A stretch of 64,000 nt of DNA from Zantedeschia hybrid cultivar (GCA_030544215.1 JARZZO010000008.1:32899614-32963613); one strand, 5' to 3'. Shown: positions 11,861-23,920, counted from the stretch's first letter. The notes: generated by a model from the sequence alone, not told the origin. Translations and numbers: made by a program.

Positions 11861-11881
11861 TGTCCGAAAGAGAGATATCTT
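11690..11881 (+). repeat. GA-rich simple sequence
   Basis: Mostly GA dinucleotides with scattered A runs. It contains an internal repeat: 'tgtccgaaagagagatat' occurs near 11817 and again near 11861. It produces long low-complexity frames on both strands that are not genes. Confidence 0.8.
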
Positions 11882-11884
11882 TGA

Positions 11885-12690
11885 GTTTTCATAGGCTTCA
11901 TTCCGCAACTCTTCTAACTTACTCAGCTGTAAGGTTCTGTGGGCACCAACTTGGGTTAGGTCAAGATTAACTTGTTTGATGGCCCAATACGCCCTATGTT
12001 CCAATTCTACAGGAAGGTGGCACGCTTTTTCAAAAACTAGGCGATAAGGGGACATGCCAATAGGAGTTTTATAGGTGGTCCGATAAGCCCACAAAGCATC
12101 ATCCAATCTTTTAGGCCAATCTTTCCTATCGTGTCTAGCAAACTTTTGCAAAATATTCTTGATTTCCCTATTAAATACCTCTACTTGGCCACTGGTTTGG
12201 AGATGATAAGGGGTAGCCAGCTTGTGTTTAATCCCATATTTCTTAAGCAGAGATCGAAATTGGGAATTCATGAAATGCGTGCCCCCATCACTTATGATAG
12301 CTTTGGGCCACCCGAACTGAGAAAAGATGTTTTTGTGGATGAATTTCATGACCATTTTATGATCATTAGTTCGAGTGGCTACTGCTTCAATCCACTTAGA
12401 GACATAATCGACCGCTACTAAAATATATTCATATCCAAAAGAAGGTGAAAAAAGTCTCATAAAGTCTATCCCCTAAGCATCAAAAACTTCAACCACTAAG
12501 ATTGGGTTGAGTGGTATCATGTCCCGTTTTGACATATTTCCTACAGCTTGGCATCTGAGGCAAGTTTTGCTGAATTCATGGGCATTTTTAAAGAGTGTGG
12601 GCCAGTAAAAACCACTATGTAGGACCTTGGCTGCAGTTTTCTTCCCATAGAAATGGCCCCCACAGGAGAGATTGTGGCAGAAGTTCAATA
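11885..12690 (-). pseudogene. Gypsy integrase (Athila-like), truncated
   Basis: Zinc-binding H2C2 domain at 12473-12688: 'NFCHNLSCGGHFYGKKTAAK' then 'CLRCQAVG'. One stop at about 12472 replaces a conserved Trp just before the core. The catalytic core at 11890-12460 keeps all three acidic residues: Asp in 'VAVDYVSKW', Asp in 'AIISDGGTHF' and Glu in 'NREIKNIL'. The 'ALWAYRTTYKTPIGMSPYRL' stretch follows. The reading frame leaves integrase after 'EELRNEAYENSKI' and runs into the GA-rich repeat of duplication D, so the C-terminal part is missing. The core is unusually well preserved for this window. Confidence 0.85.
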
Positions 12691-12783
12691 TACTCTATTG
12701 TTCTTTCTCAGGAACACATCGCCGGATGATTTGATCGGGACAAAATTTAAATAACTCAGGATCTTCCAGAAGTAATACTTCTC

Positions 12784-13085
12784 CTAGGCAAAGAATCTGT
12801 CCTTCTCACTTTTGGTCCATCCTTCCGAAAGCTGATTGGCTACCTTGTAATTGACAATATGGGCATACCAAGGTGCAACTGTGTGAGAAATGGCCAAGAG
12901 ATGGTCATCAGGGAATGAATCGGTCATTGGTTCACTCTTAGAGATCAGAATTCGGGATAAGTGGTCAGCTACCACATTCTCAGAGCCCTTTTATTCCGGA
13001 TTTCTAAATCAAATTCTTGAAGGAGTAAGATCTATCTGACGAGTCTGGGCTCTGCATCCTTCTTGGTCAAAAGATATTTTAAGGC
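12784..13085 (-). pseudogene. Gypsy RNase H to integrase connection
   Basis: 'VADHLSRI' marks the end of RNase H and 'FPDDHLLAI' with 'PWYAHIVNY' is the usual link to integrase in Athila-like polyproteins. Frame is lost around 12975-13085 ('RNKRAL...' readable in another frame). Confidence 0.7.
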
Positions 13086-14460
13086 TTAGTGATCAAAATA
13101 AATTATGACCTTTGCCCCTAAAAGGTAAGATCGGAATTTTTCTAGGGAAAAAACTACAGCCAATAACTTCTTTTCCGTGGTGGTATAATTCATTTGGGCA
13201 TCTGCAAGGGTGCGACTTGCATAATAGATCACCACGGGACACTTGTTGATCCGTTGTCCCAACACTGCACCGATAGCATAGTCATAGGCATCACACATGA
13301 TCTCGAACGGCAAAGACCAATCATGAGATTGAAGAATCGGGGCTTTGGTCAAAGCTTCTTTTAAAGAGTTGAATGCCTTTATGCATGGTTCGTCTAGGTG
13401 GAATGGAATATCCTTAGCTAGGAGAAGAGTTAGAGGTCGGGCGATTTGAGAGAAATTTTGAATTAACCGACGATAGAAACTGGCATGGCCAAGAAATGAT
13501 CGGATTTGTCTGACCGAGGTGAGAGGAAGAAGGTTAGAAATGAAATCAATCTTAACTTTATCTACCTTTATCCCCCTCTCAGATATAATGTGGCCTAGAA
13601 CAATACCCTCTCGAACCATAAAATGACTCTTCTCCCAACTAAGTATCAGATTGGTGTCTATACATCGAGCTAACACATGTTTCAAATTTTTTAAACAATT
13701 TTCAAAAGAGTCCTCGAAGATCGAAAAATCATCCATAAAAAATTCGAGGAACTCTCCCACTATGTCGGAGAATATAGCCATCATGCACCGTTAAAGTGCC
13801 AGGTGCATTGCATAGTCCAAATTGCATTCTCCTGAACACAAATGTGCTATAAGGGCAAGTAAAGGTGGTCTTTTCTTGATCTTCCGGGTAAATAGCCACT
13901 TGATTATACCTGGAGTATCAATCTAAGAAGCAGAAGAATTTCTGACCCGATAACTTTTCCAGAATCTGATCCATGAACGGGAGTGGAAAGTGGTCCTTCT
14001 TAGTCATGATGTTGAGTTTTCTGTAATCAATACACACTCTCCATCCCGTTGTGAGCCTAGTGGATACCTCTTCTCCAAGATCATTTTTAATAACAATCAA
14101 TCCATACTTCTTGGGTACCACTTGGGTTGGGCTGACCCACTTGCTGTCCGAGATGGGGTAAATAATACCAGCATCAAGCCATTTCACAACCTCTTTCTTT
14201 ACCACCTCTTTCATATTTGGATTAAGCCGTCTTTGCATTTCCCGACTCGGCTTGGAATTCTCTTCCATATAAATGTAATGCATGCAAATGGACGGGCTAA
14301 TTCCCTTTAAATTTGCCACCGACCACCCAATGGCACCCTTATAGGCTTTAAGGACTTCAATTAGTTGGGCCTCCTGCGGCGAGGAGAGGTTTGCCGCGAT
14401 GATGACCGGGAGAGTCTGGTCGGGGCCCAAGAAGACAGACTTAAGAGACTCGGGTAAAGG
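13086..14460 (-). pseudogene. Gypsy reverse transcriptase and RNase H (Athila-like)
   Basis: RT begins near 14460 with 'VLKAYKGAIGWSVANLKGIS' and continues with 'WRVCIDYRKLN'. A stop follows 'KFFCFLD' at about 13918, after which the same frame reads 'NQVAIYPEDQEKTTFTCPY'. A small deletion near 13790 shifts the frame before 'EFFMDDFSIF', where the YMDD-type box has Phe for Tyr. RNase H follows: 'PFEIMCDAYDYAIGAVLGQ' and 'YYASRTLADAQMNYTTTEK'. Stops and the shift make it inactive, but most motifs survive. Confidence 0.85.
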
Positions 14461-14879
14461 CTTGAGTTCGAGTGCAGACGGGTCCTCTAAAGATGGCAGA
14501 GTGGGTTCAGATTGCAAGGCAGGTAAAGGTTCCACCTTGGGCCAAGATGTTAAAGGATTAGGAGAATCCTTTAGAGCATTGGCTTCTTCTAAAAGGTTCT
14601 GGGTAAGCATTTCATTCTCTTCAATCAAATTATCCAAAATATCAATGGTGTGACATTCTTCTTCATGATCTGGATATTGGGATGCTTTGAAGACATTAAT
14701 TTTGACTTTTTGACCCCCAAAGGATACGTCCATCATGCCAGTTTCACAATTTATGTTAGCTTTGGCAGTAGCTAAGAATGGACGTCCTAGGATGATCGGG
14801 GTGTGAATGAGTTCCTCAGGTGATGCCCTATCCAGAATAAGAAAATCAACGGGAAAATAACAATCATGGACTTTTACAA

Positions 14880-15213
14880 TGACATCCTCAATCAATCCCC
14901 GTGGAGTCTTCACAGACCTATCAGCCAATTGTAAGATGATGGATGTGGGCTTTAGTTCTCCAATATCAAATTTTTCATAAATGGTTGTTGGCAAAAGGTT
15001 CACACTGGCACCTAGGTCCAATAAAGCTCTATCAAATGTGACTCCACCTAAATCACAAGAGATCAAAGGTGCTCCAGGGTCCTTCAACTTCTTGGGAAGA
15101 TAATTCATCACAATTGCACTTACATCCTCCGAAAGTCTAACCTTTTCGGGTACCATTCTAGATTCCCTTCGCAGTGTGCATAATTCCTTAAGGAATTTAG
15201 CATAAGCCGGCAC
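14880..15213 (-). pseudogene. Gypsy aspartic protease (Athila-like)
   Basis: 'ALLDLGASVNLLP' is the active-site loop in its Athila form. It is followed by 'LKPTSIILQLADRS' and 'GLIEDVIVKV', then 'FLILDRAS' and 'PIILGRPFLATA', which is the flap-to-C-terminal part of a retroviral-type protease. The open frame continues for 431 codons into RT, so this part of the polyprotein is intact. It would cut the Gag-Pol polyprotein. Confidence 0.8.
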
Positions 15214-15690
15214 ATGCTTAATAGCATCAAGGAGTGGAATATTAATCTGTACTTACTTGAATAATTCTATCAACTCCTCATTCTGGGCCAGTTTCTTCCT
15301 AGCATTGGACTTGGCTGCTAAAGCATTTGGGAAAGGCACCTTGGTTGATATGAGCTTGAGCTTGGGCCTTCATATAATTTTTCTTTTCCTTTAAGATCCC
15401 CCCCCCCCCCCCCACAACTTCTCTGTATTGGGTTCTGCCTCACTTTCACTTTCAACCTCATGGGATCCATTAGTGGAACTTTCTATTTCCTCTGTAGCCT
15501 TCTGTGGGTCGTCCAAGGTCTTTCCACTTCTAAGGGCTGAAATAGCTTTAGTATTCTCGAATTGCGGTCCTTTAGGTTGTGATAATGGGCCATGTTGAGG
15601 TAAAAGGCCCGATTGAGGTAGAAAACCCAGAGGCTAATTCCTCGGATTAGATATGGGTTGACTAGGAAGTTGGCCATCTCTCTCCTCATA
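15214..15690 (-). pseudogene. Athila-like gag C-terminal remnant
   Basis: Only the end of gag is present, broken by stops near 15240 and 15400. A 16-base C run at 15398-15413 probably shifts the frame. The end at 15690 abuts duplication D; the rest of gag, the primer site and the 5' LTR are missing. Confidence 0.5.
15398..15413 (+). repeat. 16-base C homopolymer
   Basis: An uninterrupted C run (G run on the coding minus strand) inside the gag remnant. Confidence 0.9.
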
Positions 15691-15697
15691 GTTGCCT

Positions 15698-18576
15698 ATA
15701 GGAGTGAGTTTGGAGCATGGCACTAAACATTCTCACTGTCTTGATTTCCTTAACTCCATAGAATTTTATGGTTTTGAACACTTAGAGAGGCTAGACCACT
15801 TAGCATGTAGGAGTCATTGGCAGTCTGCATGACAACCCTCATTATCATTAAGAAGGTGATCGAGGTTGGGTATCAAGACCGTCGATAATTCCTAGGCAGA
15901 TACACAACAGTGGCATATTTTCATGAGCAACTGTTAGTCTTAGGTGGCCTACAAGCTAATCTGACTATGTAAATTTCGTTCATTTAATAATATAATGGCA
16001 TAATATTCATTGTGTGTAAATCGTATTAATTATCGTCTCATAATGAAGTTTGTGAATATGTGCGATAGTGATCAGATTATTATGAGATCATACTAATGAG
16101 ACTGATCACTTAAATACATATATTCTTAATCATTCATAGTCGGAGGATATCCGAGAAGGACATCGGATATCCGGTTAGGCTAGTACAGATTACTCCTGCT
16201 CATATGATGAGGGTGATTGATCTCATAAGTCACTTGTGTAGAGACACTAAGGCGAATCTGTAGGTGCTCATTGGAGAATGAGTTTACTGAACTGATCAGA
16301 CTGAATCGCTGAATGGTATTGTACCTTACTATCAACCAGCTTGATTCTATTGTTGCAGTTGCGTGGATGGTCCTCGGACCTGAGACACCAAGGACACCTT
16401 GTCGGTGGACTTCTGTGCTTTGACCTTGGTTTATGAATCTCTAACCACGAGATTCTAAACAACCAAGGATTGGGTACAACGGAATACCGTCGAAGGGAAT
16501 TATGTGTCAATAAGGAATCATTCGCTCTCGGTACTTAGAGAGAGAATGCTCTAGGAAGGATGCGCGAAAGTCCCTGGCCAGGGCGGACGATAATATCGGG
16601 AAAGGAGTTTTCTGATATTCATTAGCGGCGTCCAATTCAAGTGAGTCGATCGGTTAGGGTTTGAGAGCACGCCATACCCTGATTTGACTCAAGAGCATTG
16701 TACGAATGAAGGATTATATCTACGTGGTAACTGTCGGCGGAAAGGTTCCAAGAGTGAGTTACTTAACCCCGATACCTTCCTGGCTTGGGATCTGCTCCGC
16801 CGCATCTCCGAATCCCGTTCGACGGGAAATCGTCCGCGCGTTGCAGCGAACGACGGAGACTTCGTGGGCTGCGAAGAACGAGGAACGTGACGATATCCGT
16901 CGTGAGGAGGATCGCGTGGACTCTGCTAGAGGCCGGGCGCTTGCGCGGCTTGCGGTGTCGCACCAACGGAACCGAACGGTTGCGGATTCAAATCCGCACA
17001 CGGTAACAACTGATTATCCGATAATCTGATTTTTAGATTTTTCGAAACAGGAACGGATCTCTGTTTTTATTTTTATTTCCGTTGCGCGGGAGATCCGGCG
17101 AAACCCGAGAACCCAACAGCAACAACCCACCTTAAGCATCAAAATTACTCACACCAATTTGCCTAGCTCCTTTCCACTCCCTATATGTAATTGCTAAACT
17201 TTTTTGAGGAGGGTTGGTGTTGCAGTAATGCTCCCCATATAAATTAAGATTACATGGGTATCTTGTTTTTTCCTTGTGGCTTTAATCCCACCATCATCCC
17301 CAATTTTTTCAGCATGGGAATGCTTATCCTTAATGATCTCTAGCCTGTTCCAACCCTTTCTTTGTGCCATATGTGTAGGACTTTATGATTAACCATTTTC
17401 TTGCTAGCTAGGAGTCTCAATTGCACTTGCATGGCAAAGGTAGAGGTTGTTGATTGATCGCTTTAGATTATGTCGTTAAAAATCAAAGCTAACAATCATA
17501 TTTAATCGGCTCATTCAAATTAGATTTAATAATAGTAACGGTGAGTCCGAGTTGAATCCACAGGGAAATAGAATCTTAATATTTGAAAACTTTGAATTTT
17601 GATTGATCTAGAAAGGGAATTGATGATTTGCATTAACTAATTAGGTATTTAATCGCACAACAACTTAATTAACTAAAACAACCAAGACTACAACAAAAAC
17701 AACTAACTAAGTGAACTAATTTAAGAAAATACACACACACTCTTGTAAAAAAAAGAAATACAAATTAGATGAAGAAACTCTAAACACTATTATCATTAAC
17801 CATTACCCATCTAACAAAGAATAACCTCACAAACTTTTTTGGACTTAATCCACTAAAAAAAACAATATTCAAATAACTAAACCTAAACAAAACAACTAAA
17901 TAAACTAAAAAAAAAAAATGAGAACAACTGCCAAACAGTGGCAGCAAGGCTCCTGTGAGTGCTGGGCGCAGTGACCCCAGCGACAAGTGCGGTGGAGGGG
18001 GGCTGGCGCCTTGCGCCGGAAGGCTTGGTAGGGTGCGGCGTGGTGCGCTGGTCCGCACGCGGGCCACGGTGCTGCGTGGCATGCCAGATGGCAGGGACAG
18101 AACGCTGGCCAACACGTGGCAGCATCCGGCGGCTGGGCGGGAACAAGCAGGCGGCGGCGATGACTTGGCGTGGCTGGAGCGCCCCGCGCGGGCACGTGCG
18201 ACGATGCCCTCCGCGCGGCTTTCGTGCGGACGACGCGTGGCGAGGCTGGCCGGGTGCAGCGGCTGGGACGTGGCAGACAGTGCAACGTGGCGCTAGCGGG
18301 TGCGCCGAGGCAGGCGGGTGCGTCGTTCTTGCTGTGGTGTGTCCGGAGAGAAGAGAGAGGGAGGAGAGAGAGAGAGAAAAAGATAGGGAGAGATGAACAG
18401 AGAGAGAGAGGTGTAGGGGCTGAGACAGAGAGAGAAAAAAAATGAGAGGGAGATGCAAAAGAGAGAGAAAAGCAAGAGCAGAGAGAAAGAGAGACGTACA
18501 GGGAGAGGGAGAAAAGGAGGGGAGAGAGAGGGAGGGCCCGAAAGAGAGATATCTGTGGAGAGAGGGAAAAGTAGGG
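15698..18576. repeat. Direct duplication D, right copy (with solo LTR inside)
   Basis: Matches 10218-11860 in order and orientation: 15698-15931 then 17119-18576, with a solo LTR between. The right copy has fewer G in the GC-rich block and a longer GA tract. On its right it continues into sequence absent from the left copy. Confidence 0.75.
15932..17118 (+). mobile_element. Solo Copia LTR, TSD GCAAC
   Basis: 1187 bp, starting TGTTAGTCTTAGGTGGCC and ending GAACCCAACA. Flanked on both sides by GCAAC (15927-15931 and 17119-17123). Duplication D is uninterrupted at this point in its left copy, which proves the empty site. No internal region remains, so it arose by LTR-LTR recombination. It carries the palindrome CCCTGGCCAGGG at 16572-16583 and a near-palindrome GCGGATTCAAATCCGC at about 16982. 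The same family lies reversed at 44938-48701. Confidence 0.93.
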
Positions 18577-18740
18577 GAGAGAGATGCTGCGGGTGAGAGA
18601 AAGAGAGGGAGAAAAAATCAGATTTGCGGCTGAGAGAGGGGGCAAACAGGGAAGAGAGAGAATAAAAGCAAATGGGCCAGTAGGAAGGAAAGAGAGAGAG
18701 GATTTTAAAAGAGGGAGAGAGATTTTAAAATAAATAAAGT
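18340..18740 (+). repeat. GA-rich simple sequence
   Basis: Degenerate GA repeat, the right-copy counterpart of 11690-11881 and longer. Confidence 0.8.
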
Positions 18741-18859
18741 GGGGAATGGGGGTGGCGGCTGGCTTTTCTTGCCCTCTTTTTTGGGTAAGGATTAGGACAA
18801 TCATTTTAGGGAAGCAAATGACAATTTTGCCCCCGCTTTATTCTTTTTACCAAAATGAT

Positions 18860-18935
18860 GGTTGTTTCTACTGAGATTCGAACATTGGACCTCCCATAAG
18901 TCTCCAAAGCCTTAACCACTGCACCACAGCTTCTT
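18860..18935 (-). repeat. tRNA-derived SINE head (candidate)
   Basis: On the minus strand, TGGTGCAGTGG (18916-18926) fits an RNA polymerase III box A and GTTCGAATC (18875-18883) fits box B exactly. The boxes are 32 bp apart, usual for plant tRNA-derived SINEs. There is no acceptor-stem pairing, so it is not a tRNA gene. I cannot see the SINE tail or its target duplication. Confidence 0.45.
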
Positions 18936-19289
18936 CATGTCCTGTTTATACAAAAAAATAAGTGTAATTAGTGTTTTATCGTGAATAATATTGCATTTAT
19001 ACTGAAATAAATTTATTTATCATCTCGGTTTTGCCGAAAAACCGCAAATGCGTTATACCCCGTTATTCACATGAAATGACGATGTTTTTAGCTCGAAATT
19101 TAACGAAATTGATACCGTTGGGATCAGTACAAAATTATCTATCATTTCATACTATTTTACACATAAAACTATGAGTATGATGCATGCATTTGCCCCTTTT
19201 AATGATAAAAATAACAACTTATCATTGATGTACTAATCATGTTTAGATATGAACTAATTGTTTTTAGAACATTCAGCTATCCTACTCCC
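18936..19289. other. No recognised feature
   Basis: AT-rich spacer with one small stem 'cggttttgccgaaaaaccg' near 19025. I see no gene or repeat related to the rest of the window. Confidence 0.3.
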
Positions 19290-19309
19290 AAGAGTGGATA
19301 GAATAGTTC

Positions 19310-20630
19310 CGGGTCCCTTAATAAAGTGTGTATATAGGGTCTAAGTCATGGGATCCTGATTTTCTTTGCACGGTGTGATGATTGTCTTCTAGATTTTCTG
19401 ACCGTCTTCATCTTCCTACTACTGAACAATGTGATGCCTCACCCTTGCTGGCCTATAGCCCAGACCATTACCAAGTATCCTTCTGTTGTCTTTGATAGGC
19501 TTGGTTCTGCCCTGCAGTTGTGTGCCCATGCCTTTTCCAGGTCGGTAACCACCCTTCATCATGATGTCCCAGCTAGGGGTAGTCATGCACTTCCCCCTCT
19601 TCACAGCATCGACTGGACAAGGAACAGGTATGGTGGCTATCAAAGGATCAGCCGAAGGAGAATAGACCTGTAATACTGACAGAATGGGTTGTTGGCCAGG
19701 TAATGGAGTCGGTTTGATGTTGAAAGAGTGAGTAACCGCAAGGATTAGCATGCTCGTTACTTTAATAATTCGTCCTTTGTATGGAAACTTGAGGCATTGA
19801 TGGTTTGTAGATGGGATTGCCTCAAGAGATTTGATGTACGGACGACCAAGGATGCCTTTCAACGAAGGGTCGATCTCAAGAATATGGAATTCAACCTCAG
19901 CATGACAAACGGTACCTAACTCTACCTTCAAATAGACCATTCCCAGAGGGGAACGGGTAGAGTTGTCGTAGGCGGTTACAGAGATGGGGGAAGGCAGCCA
20001 CTTTTTCTTGGGTACACCACATAATTCTAGGGTCTTTAGTGACAACACATTAATGGAAGCCCCTATATCAACTATGACTTTAATCCTTAGTGCCATGCTC
20101 CTGGCTGCTGGTGGTGCCAACTCAGATGTATGTAAAGAGATAGAGGGCTGATCCTCTTGTGGAACAAGCAGTGCAGTGATCCTCTCTACCGGCACGTCCT
20201 CATTGACCATGACCCTCTTTATATACTCCATTGAAACTTCTTGGTAGGTTTCAGATCTTTTGATCAGTTCAATCACTGAGATGCGTGCCAGTGTTCTGTC
20301 CAGGTGCTTCAACAAGTCATATTGAGTGCCAGGTGCACCCTCTGGCGGCTGTGATGGGCCGTCTCTAACTGTAGATTGAGGGAAGACTTTCTTGAAGATT
20401 CTCCCGCTCCAGAGCATGTGCTGCTCATCATTGGAAGGTGATATCTTGAGTACCGCCAGGTTGATGATGGGTTTAGAGGGAGTAATGGGTTCATATATGG
20501 ATGATGGTGGGTTATTTGGTGGAGGTGCTGGAACATGGATGAGTGGTTTGGAAGGTTGTATGGTCTTGGGGTGAGTGGTTGGTGCAGGTGATGTGGGAAA
20601 TGGTATGCGTAGCAATGGTTTGGATGGCAT
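19310..20630 (-). pseudogene. Family A protease and G-patch (copy 2)
   Basis: A 403-codon open frame (20630-19419). Order: Pro-rich linker with repeated 'PSKP' phrases, then 'RSGRIFKKVFPQSTV', then the protease with 'VIVDIGASINVLS' where the family has DTGAS; the Thr-to-Ile change in the active-site loop should inactivate it. Then 'ILGRPYIKSLEAIPSTN'. The C-terminal part is a G-patch: 'MMKGGYRPGKGMGTQLQG' and 'GNGLGYRPAR', with the glycine spacing of RNA-binding G-patch proteins. After 19419 the next domain is readable for about 100 bp only. Confidence 0.8.
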
Positions 20631-21329
20631 GAGTAGGTCATAACTGGGTGGTGGGGGGTTACTTGGTTGAGGTTTGAGGGAAGGTTTAAGGAAAGCGGGT
20701 GTCGGTATGGGGTTGATAGTTATGGGTTTAGGTATGCAGAGAATGCGGCGAGGTGGTTGTTCAGCGGTACTTGGAACATGGCCTGTTGAATAAATAGAGG
20801 AAGACTCCTCTTCCTTCCACTATTGCCCCATGTTGGCCTCAGAATGGCTATGGGTAAGGATCAGGGCAACCTAGTTTTGATGCTTAGGCAGCGGGTTCTG
20901 CACTATATCCATGTTCGATGGTTCTGCTGCCTAAACTGGTGCTCTATGTATCTGCTGTTGCTGCTGCTGCGGTTGTTGTTGCTGCTGTTATTGTGGTCTC
21001 TTCGCTTTCAGGGCGGCTATATACTTTCTCATCTCTTCCCAATCAATACCCCCTTGCTCATTCAGATCATGGATGTAGACCCTGAATTGGAAGCATGCAT
21101 CCACTGTATGCCCAGGTTGTCTATGGAAGACAAAATACCTGGAGGCATCAGCATTCTAGGGCTAGACTGTTTTCTCCTTTGGCAAGACCAAAGCATTGGC
21201 TTCCATAAGGGCGTTGAATATGTTTGATAAATATTATGGGAGCGGAGGATAAGATGCCCTCTTCGGGTCTAGAGGTTTTCTTTGCTGGTTGTAATCACCC
21301 GGGGGAGGCACATTATGGTATGCTGGCTG

Positions 21330-22992
21330 CTAACAAGGCTGATTATATGCTAGCTGGTATGGTTGCTGAGGCGGATTATAGGCTGGCTGATATGGTTGTT
21401 GAGGCGGCCTAAAGCCCTGCTGATTCGGCAGTCTCTGCCCTGTATACTGCGGCTGTTGCTGTTGGTTTCTCATGAACTGCGGTTGGTTATTGTTTATGGT
21501 GCTGATTTGTTCATGGGAGAGTGTGCCCTCAGTAGTGGGACCCATGCTAAGAGAATTTGGCATGGCAGGCTTCCGAGGTGGAGGTCTGTTGGGTCTATGG
21601 GGGTCAAAGATGCTGGAGAAGGTTGAATCTTTGAAAGCGTTTTGGAATAATGCGCCCTCTCATATAATTCCGTCATGCTAGTCAAATTGTTCAACGTGAA
21701 GACTAGCTTGTACTGGAGTGTGGCGTTGGCAAGCATCATCTTCACTTGTTCTGACTCAGACATGTGATCTTTTATCTTCTCTGCCATACCCCTCCATCTA
21801 TCAGCTAAGGTGATGAAGTCTTCATCAGGCTTCATCTTTCCAACCACTAAATCAGTTATAGATAAAGACGATGCAACTCTGTCCTGGTATCGCTGGATGA
21901 ATTTCTGCGACACAATGTCATAATTTTCTACGTCAGACGAGTCCAAGGAAAAGAACCACTCGAGGGCTGGTCCCTCTAATGATCTCCTAAAGAAGAATGC
22001 CATCGACCTTTCGTCGTTCTGCTAGAAGGAAGACTCGTACATAAACTCCTTCAAGTGGGTGAAGGGGTTACTAGAGCCATTGTACTTTCTATACACTGGC
22101 ATTTCAGAAGGCGGCAGATGAAATATTGGAAGACTGGGGAGAGTGATCTCAGGTACAGCCTTGACTCCCATCATTTTCTTAAAACTGTTGAATTGCTCGT
22201 CCATCCGGTCCATCTTCGTGAGTAGAGCTTGAGTCACTAGATCGATTTGGGGAGGAGGAGGTGATGGAGCATGATAGGATTGTCTGTTGGAGTAACTAGG
22301 GCAAGGGGGGCAGTACGGCTGAGGTCCGGCAGTGCTTCTGCCATACCTGAAGGCATTTTGGTGAGTCGGCGTATGCGGTCTAGCCGAGTATCTTGAGGAG
22401 GATTGTTGTGGCCCAGATGGCCAGGGAGTAGAAATATGAAGGCCATCCAAGCTTGATGAATAGAGGGGATATGGTGAGGGGGAGGAACTTGACGAACAAA
22501 AGGGGGAACCACGAGATTTGGTTCGACAGAACGTAAGGGCGTCTTCCCCTTGAAAATAGACTGGATAACATCAAGTTGTTGAGGATTCACGTGGGTAGCC
22601 AGAGCTCCCAAGACGGTAACTAGATCAAGAGGGTTGGTAGACGAAGGCTCAGCTTAATCTTGAGCCTCCTCATAAATGGGATTGGAGATTACGTGCACAT
22701 GAGGATGATTGGTACTAGGATCATACTGGTTATAGGTAAACTTTGCCTGATGAGGGACATAAGTATCTCCCTCGTACTCAGCGTGAAAGAAGTTGGAGTC
22801 ATGAGGGGCATTAGCATCTCCCCCGTTCTCAGAATGGTAATCATAATTGCGAGGGGCATTAGCATCTCCCTCGTATTCAAACACATCTTCCTGTTCGTTG
22901 GCAACCATGCCGACGGTTCTACCTGATCGGAGCATCATGATATTAAATTTTGACAGAGATTCAAACAAGTTGTGCAAAGGATTAACAAACAA
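21330..22992 (-). pseudogene. Family A gag (copy 2)
   Basis: N-terminal frame 22992-22654 has the repeat [E/G]GDANAP three times within acidic, Tyr/His-rich text. Frames 22611-22022 contain a Pro-rich segment. Frame 22003-21494 is the capsid-like retrotransposon gag domain: 'SLEGPALEWFFSL', 'QKFIQRYQDR', 'ADRWRGMAEKIKDHMSESEQ', 'LTSMTELYERA'. Downstream, 21563-21330 is Gln/Pro-rich (NQQGFRPPQQPYQ). Frameshifts near 22020 and 22450-22650 break it. Gag would package the element RNA. Confidence 0.75.
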
Positions 22993-23920
22993 GTGGATGG
23001 TTACATTATTTTAGGATTCCTTGTTGAATTATTTAGATTTTTAAACACAAATTCACTCAACGGGGTAGGATCCTAGTTTTAGTTCAAGTTTTTCCACCGT
23101 TATACTCTATGATTCTCTCACAACGTTACGAACGACTAACTAGGACTTCAGTTGGTACAACATGTCCAATGATCAAGGAGGAATTCCCTGATTTTGGGGA
23201 CTTATGGAGGTCTTAACACCAACCACTCTAGTCTGATCGAGGGACCAACCCAATCAGAGAGAGGTGAGGATGCTAAGAAAAGTGTTCCTATAGAAGGGGG
23301 ATGAGCCCCGATGCAAATGACCTGCGGCCTGGATGGCCTCTAATGTAATATAGATAAATATAGGTATCAAAAGGATCAATGATCTGAGGGCTGATGAGCA
23401 AGAGAAGAAACTATTTGAATCGCGTCGCTCTTCACCGACGATATTCAAGACAGAAATTTCTTCTCTTCACAGAACCTCAGGCAGCAGCGTAGACAGGCAA
23501 AATGACCTAAATGGCGTCTGCGAGAAGCAACGCATTTTGACTCGCGTCGTTGACCCAAGACGCTATTCAGAGGCCAAAAAATAGTAAATAAAGAGTAATT
23601 ACGGGGACAATCCCCTCCCAAGTTATCAATGTAAACAGAAGCTAACAGATCATGCAAAAACTTAGTTCAAACAGGTTTATTATCATGTAAACGAAACTCA
23701 ATCAAACACACACTCTTCCTATCACATTCATAATCGATCAAGGGAGGACAAAATCTTGCCACAAAGGGAAGTGCACGTAGGATAAACGTAACAAAACTCA
23801 CCAATTGATGAAAACGTGCCTGAGGGACACAAGTGGCACACCGTGGGTGCCTGATGAAAAAAGTAAGAACAAAATATTAAAAGATGGCAAGACCAAGTCT
23901 CACCGTAATTGCCAAAAAGC
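22993..23920 (-). other. Family A leader (copy 2)
   Basis: Untranslated leader between LTR and gag, colinear with 38153-39201 and 54897-55873. It contains the primer site at about 23895-23920 ('ccgtaattgccaaaaa' on the plus strand) and three palindromes. Confidence 0.65.
23416..23569 (+). repeat. Palindrome array in leader (copy 2), three units
   Basis: Units at 23416-23447, 23508-23539 and 23538-23569, each 11-10-11. The last two share two bases. One right arm is AACGCATTTTG, a worn form. Confidence 0.75.

Larger units (their letters stand above)
11885..15690 (-). mobile_element. Truncated Athila-like Gypsy body
   Basis: Minus strand from 15690 to 11885: end of gag, protease, RT, RNase H, integrase. 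The protease signature DLGAS in place of DTGAS and the RT box 'MDDFSIF' are characteristic of the Athila branch of Ty3/Gypsy. Both ends are cut, in gag and at the integrase C-terminus. It lies exactly between the two copies of duplication D, with no recognisable LTRs of its own. Confidence 0.8.

Noticed and set aside
11412..11894. Long GC-rich frames on both strands, repeated at 17959-18458
   Set aside because: Low-complexity GC and GA sequence inside duplication D keeps several frames open at once; no protein motif; frames differ between copies.
10218..18576. Duplication D as the LTR pair of the Athila-like element
   Set aside because: D has no TG...CA ends, no primer site or polypurine tract beside it, and it contains text continuous with unique outer sequence on one side in each copy. 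I keep it as an option only if intact relatives show otherwise.
18860..18935. A tRNA gene
   Set aside because: Boxes A and B are present, but no acceptor stem or anticodon arm pairs.
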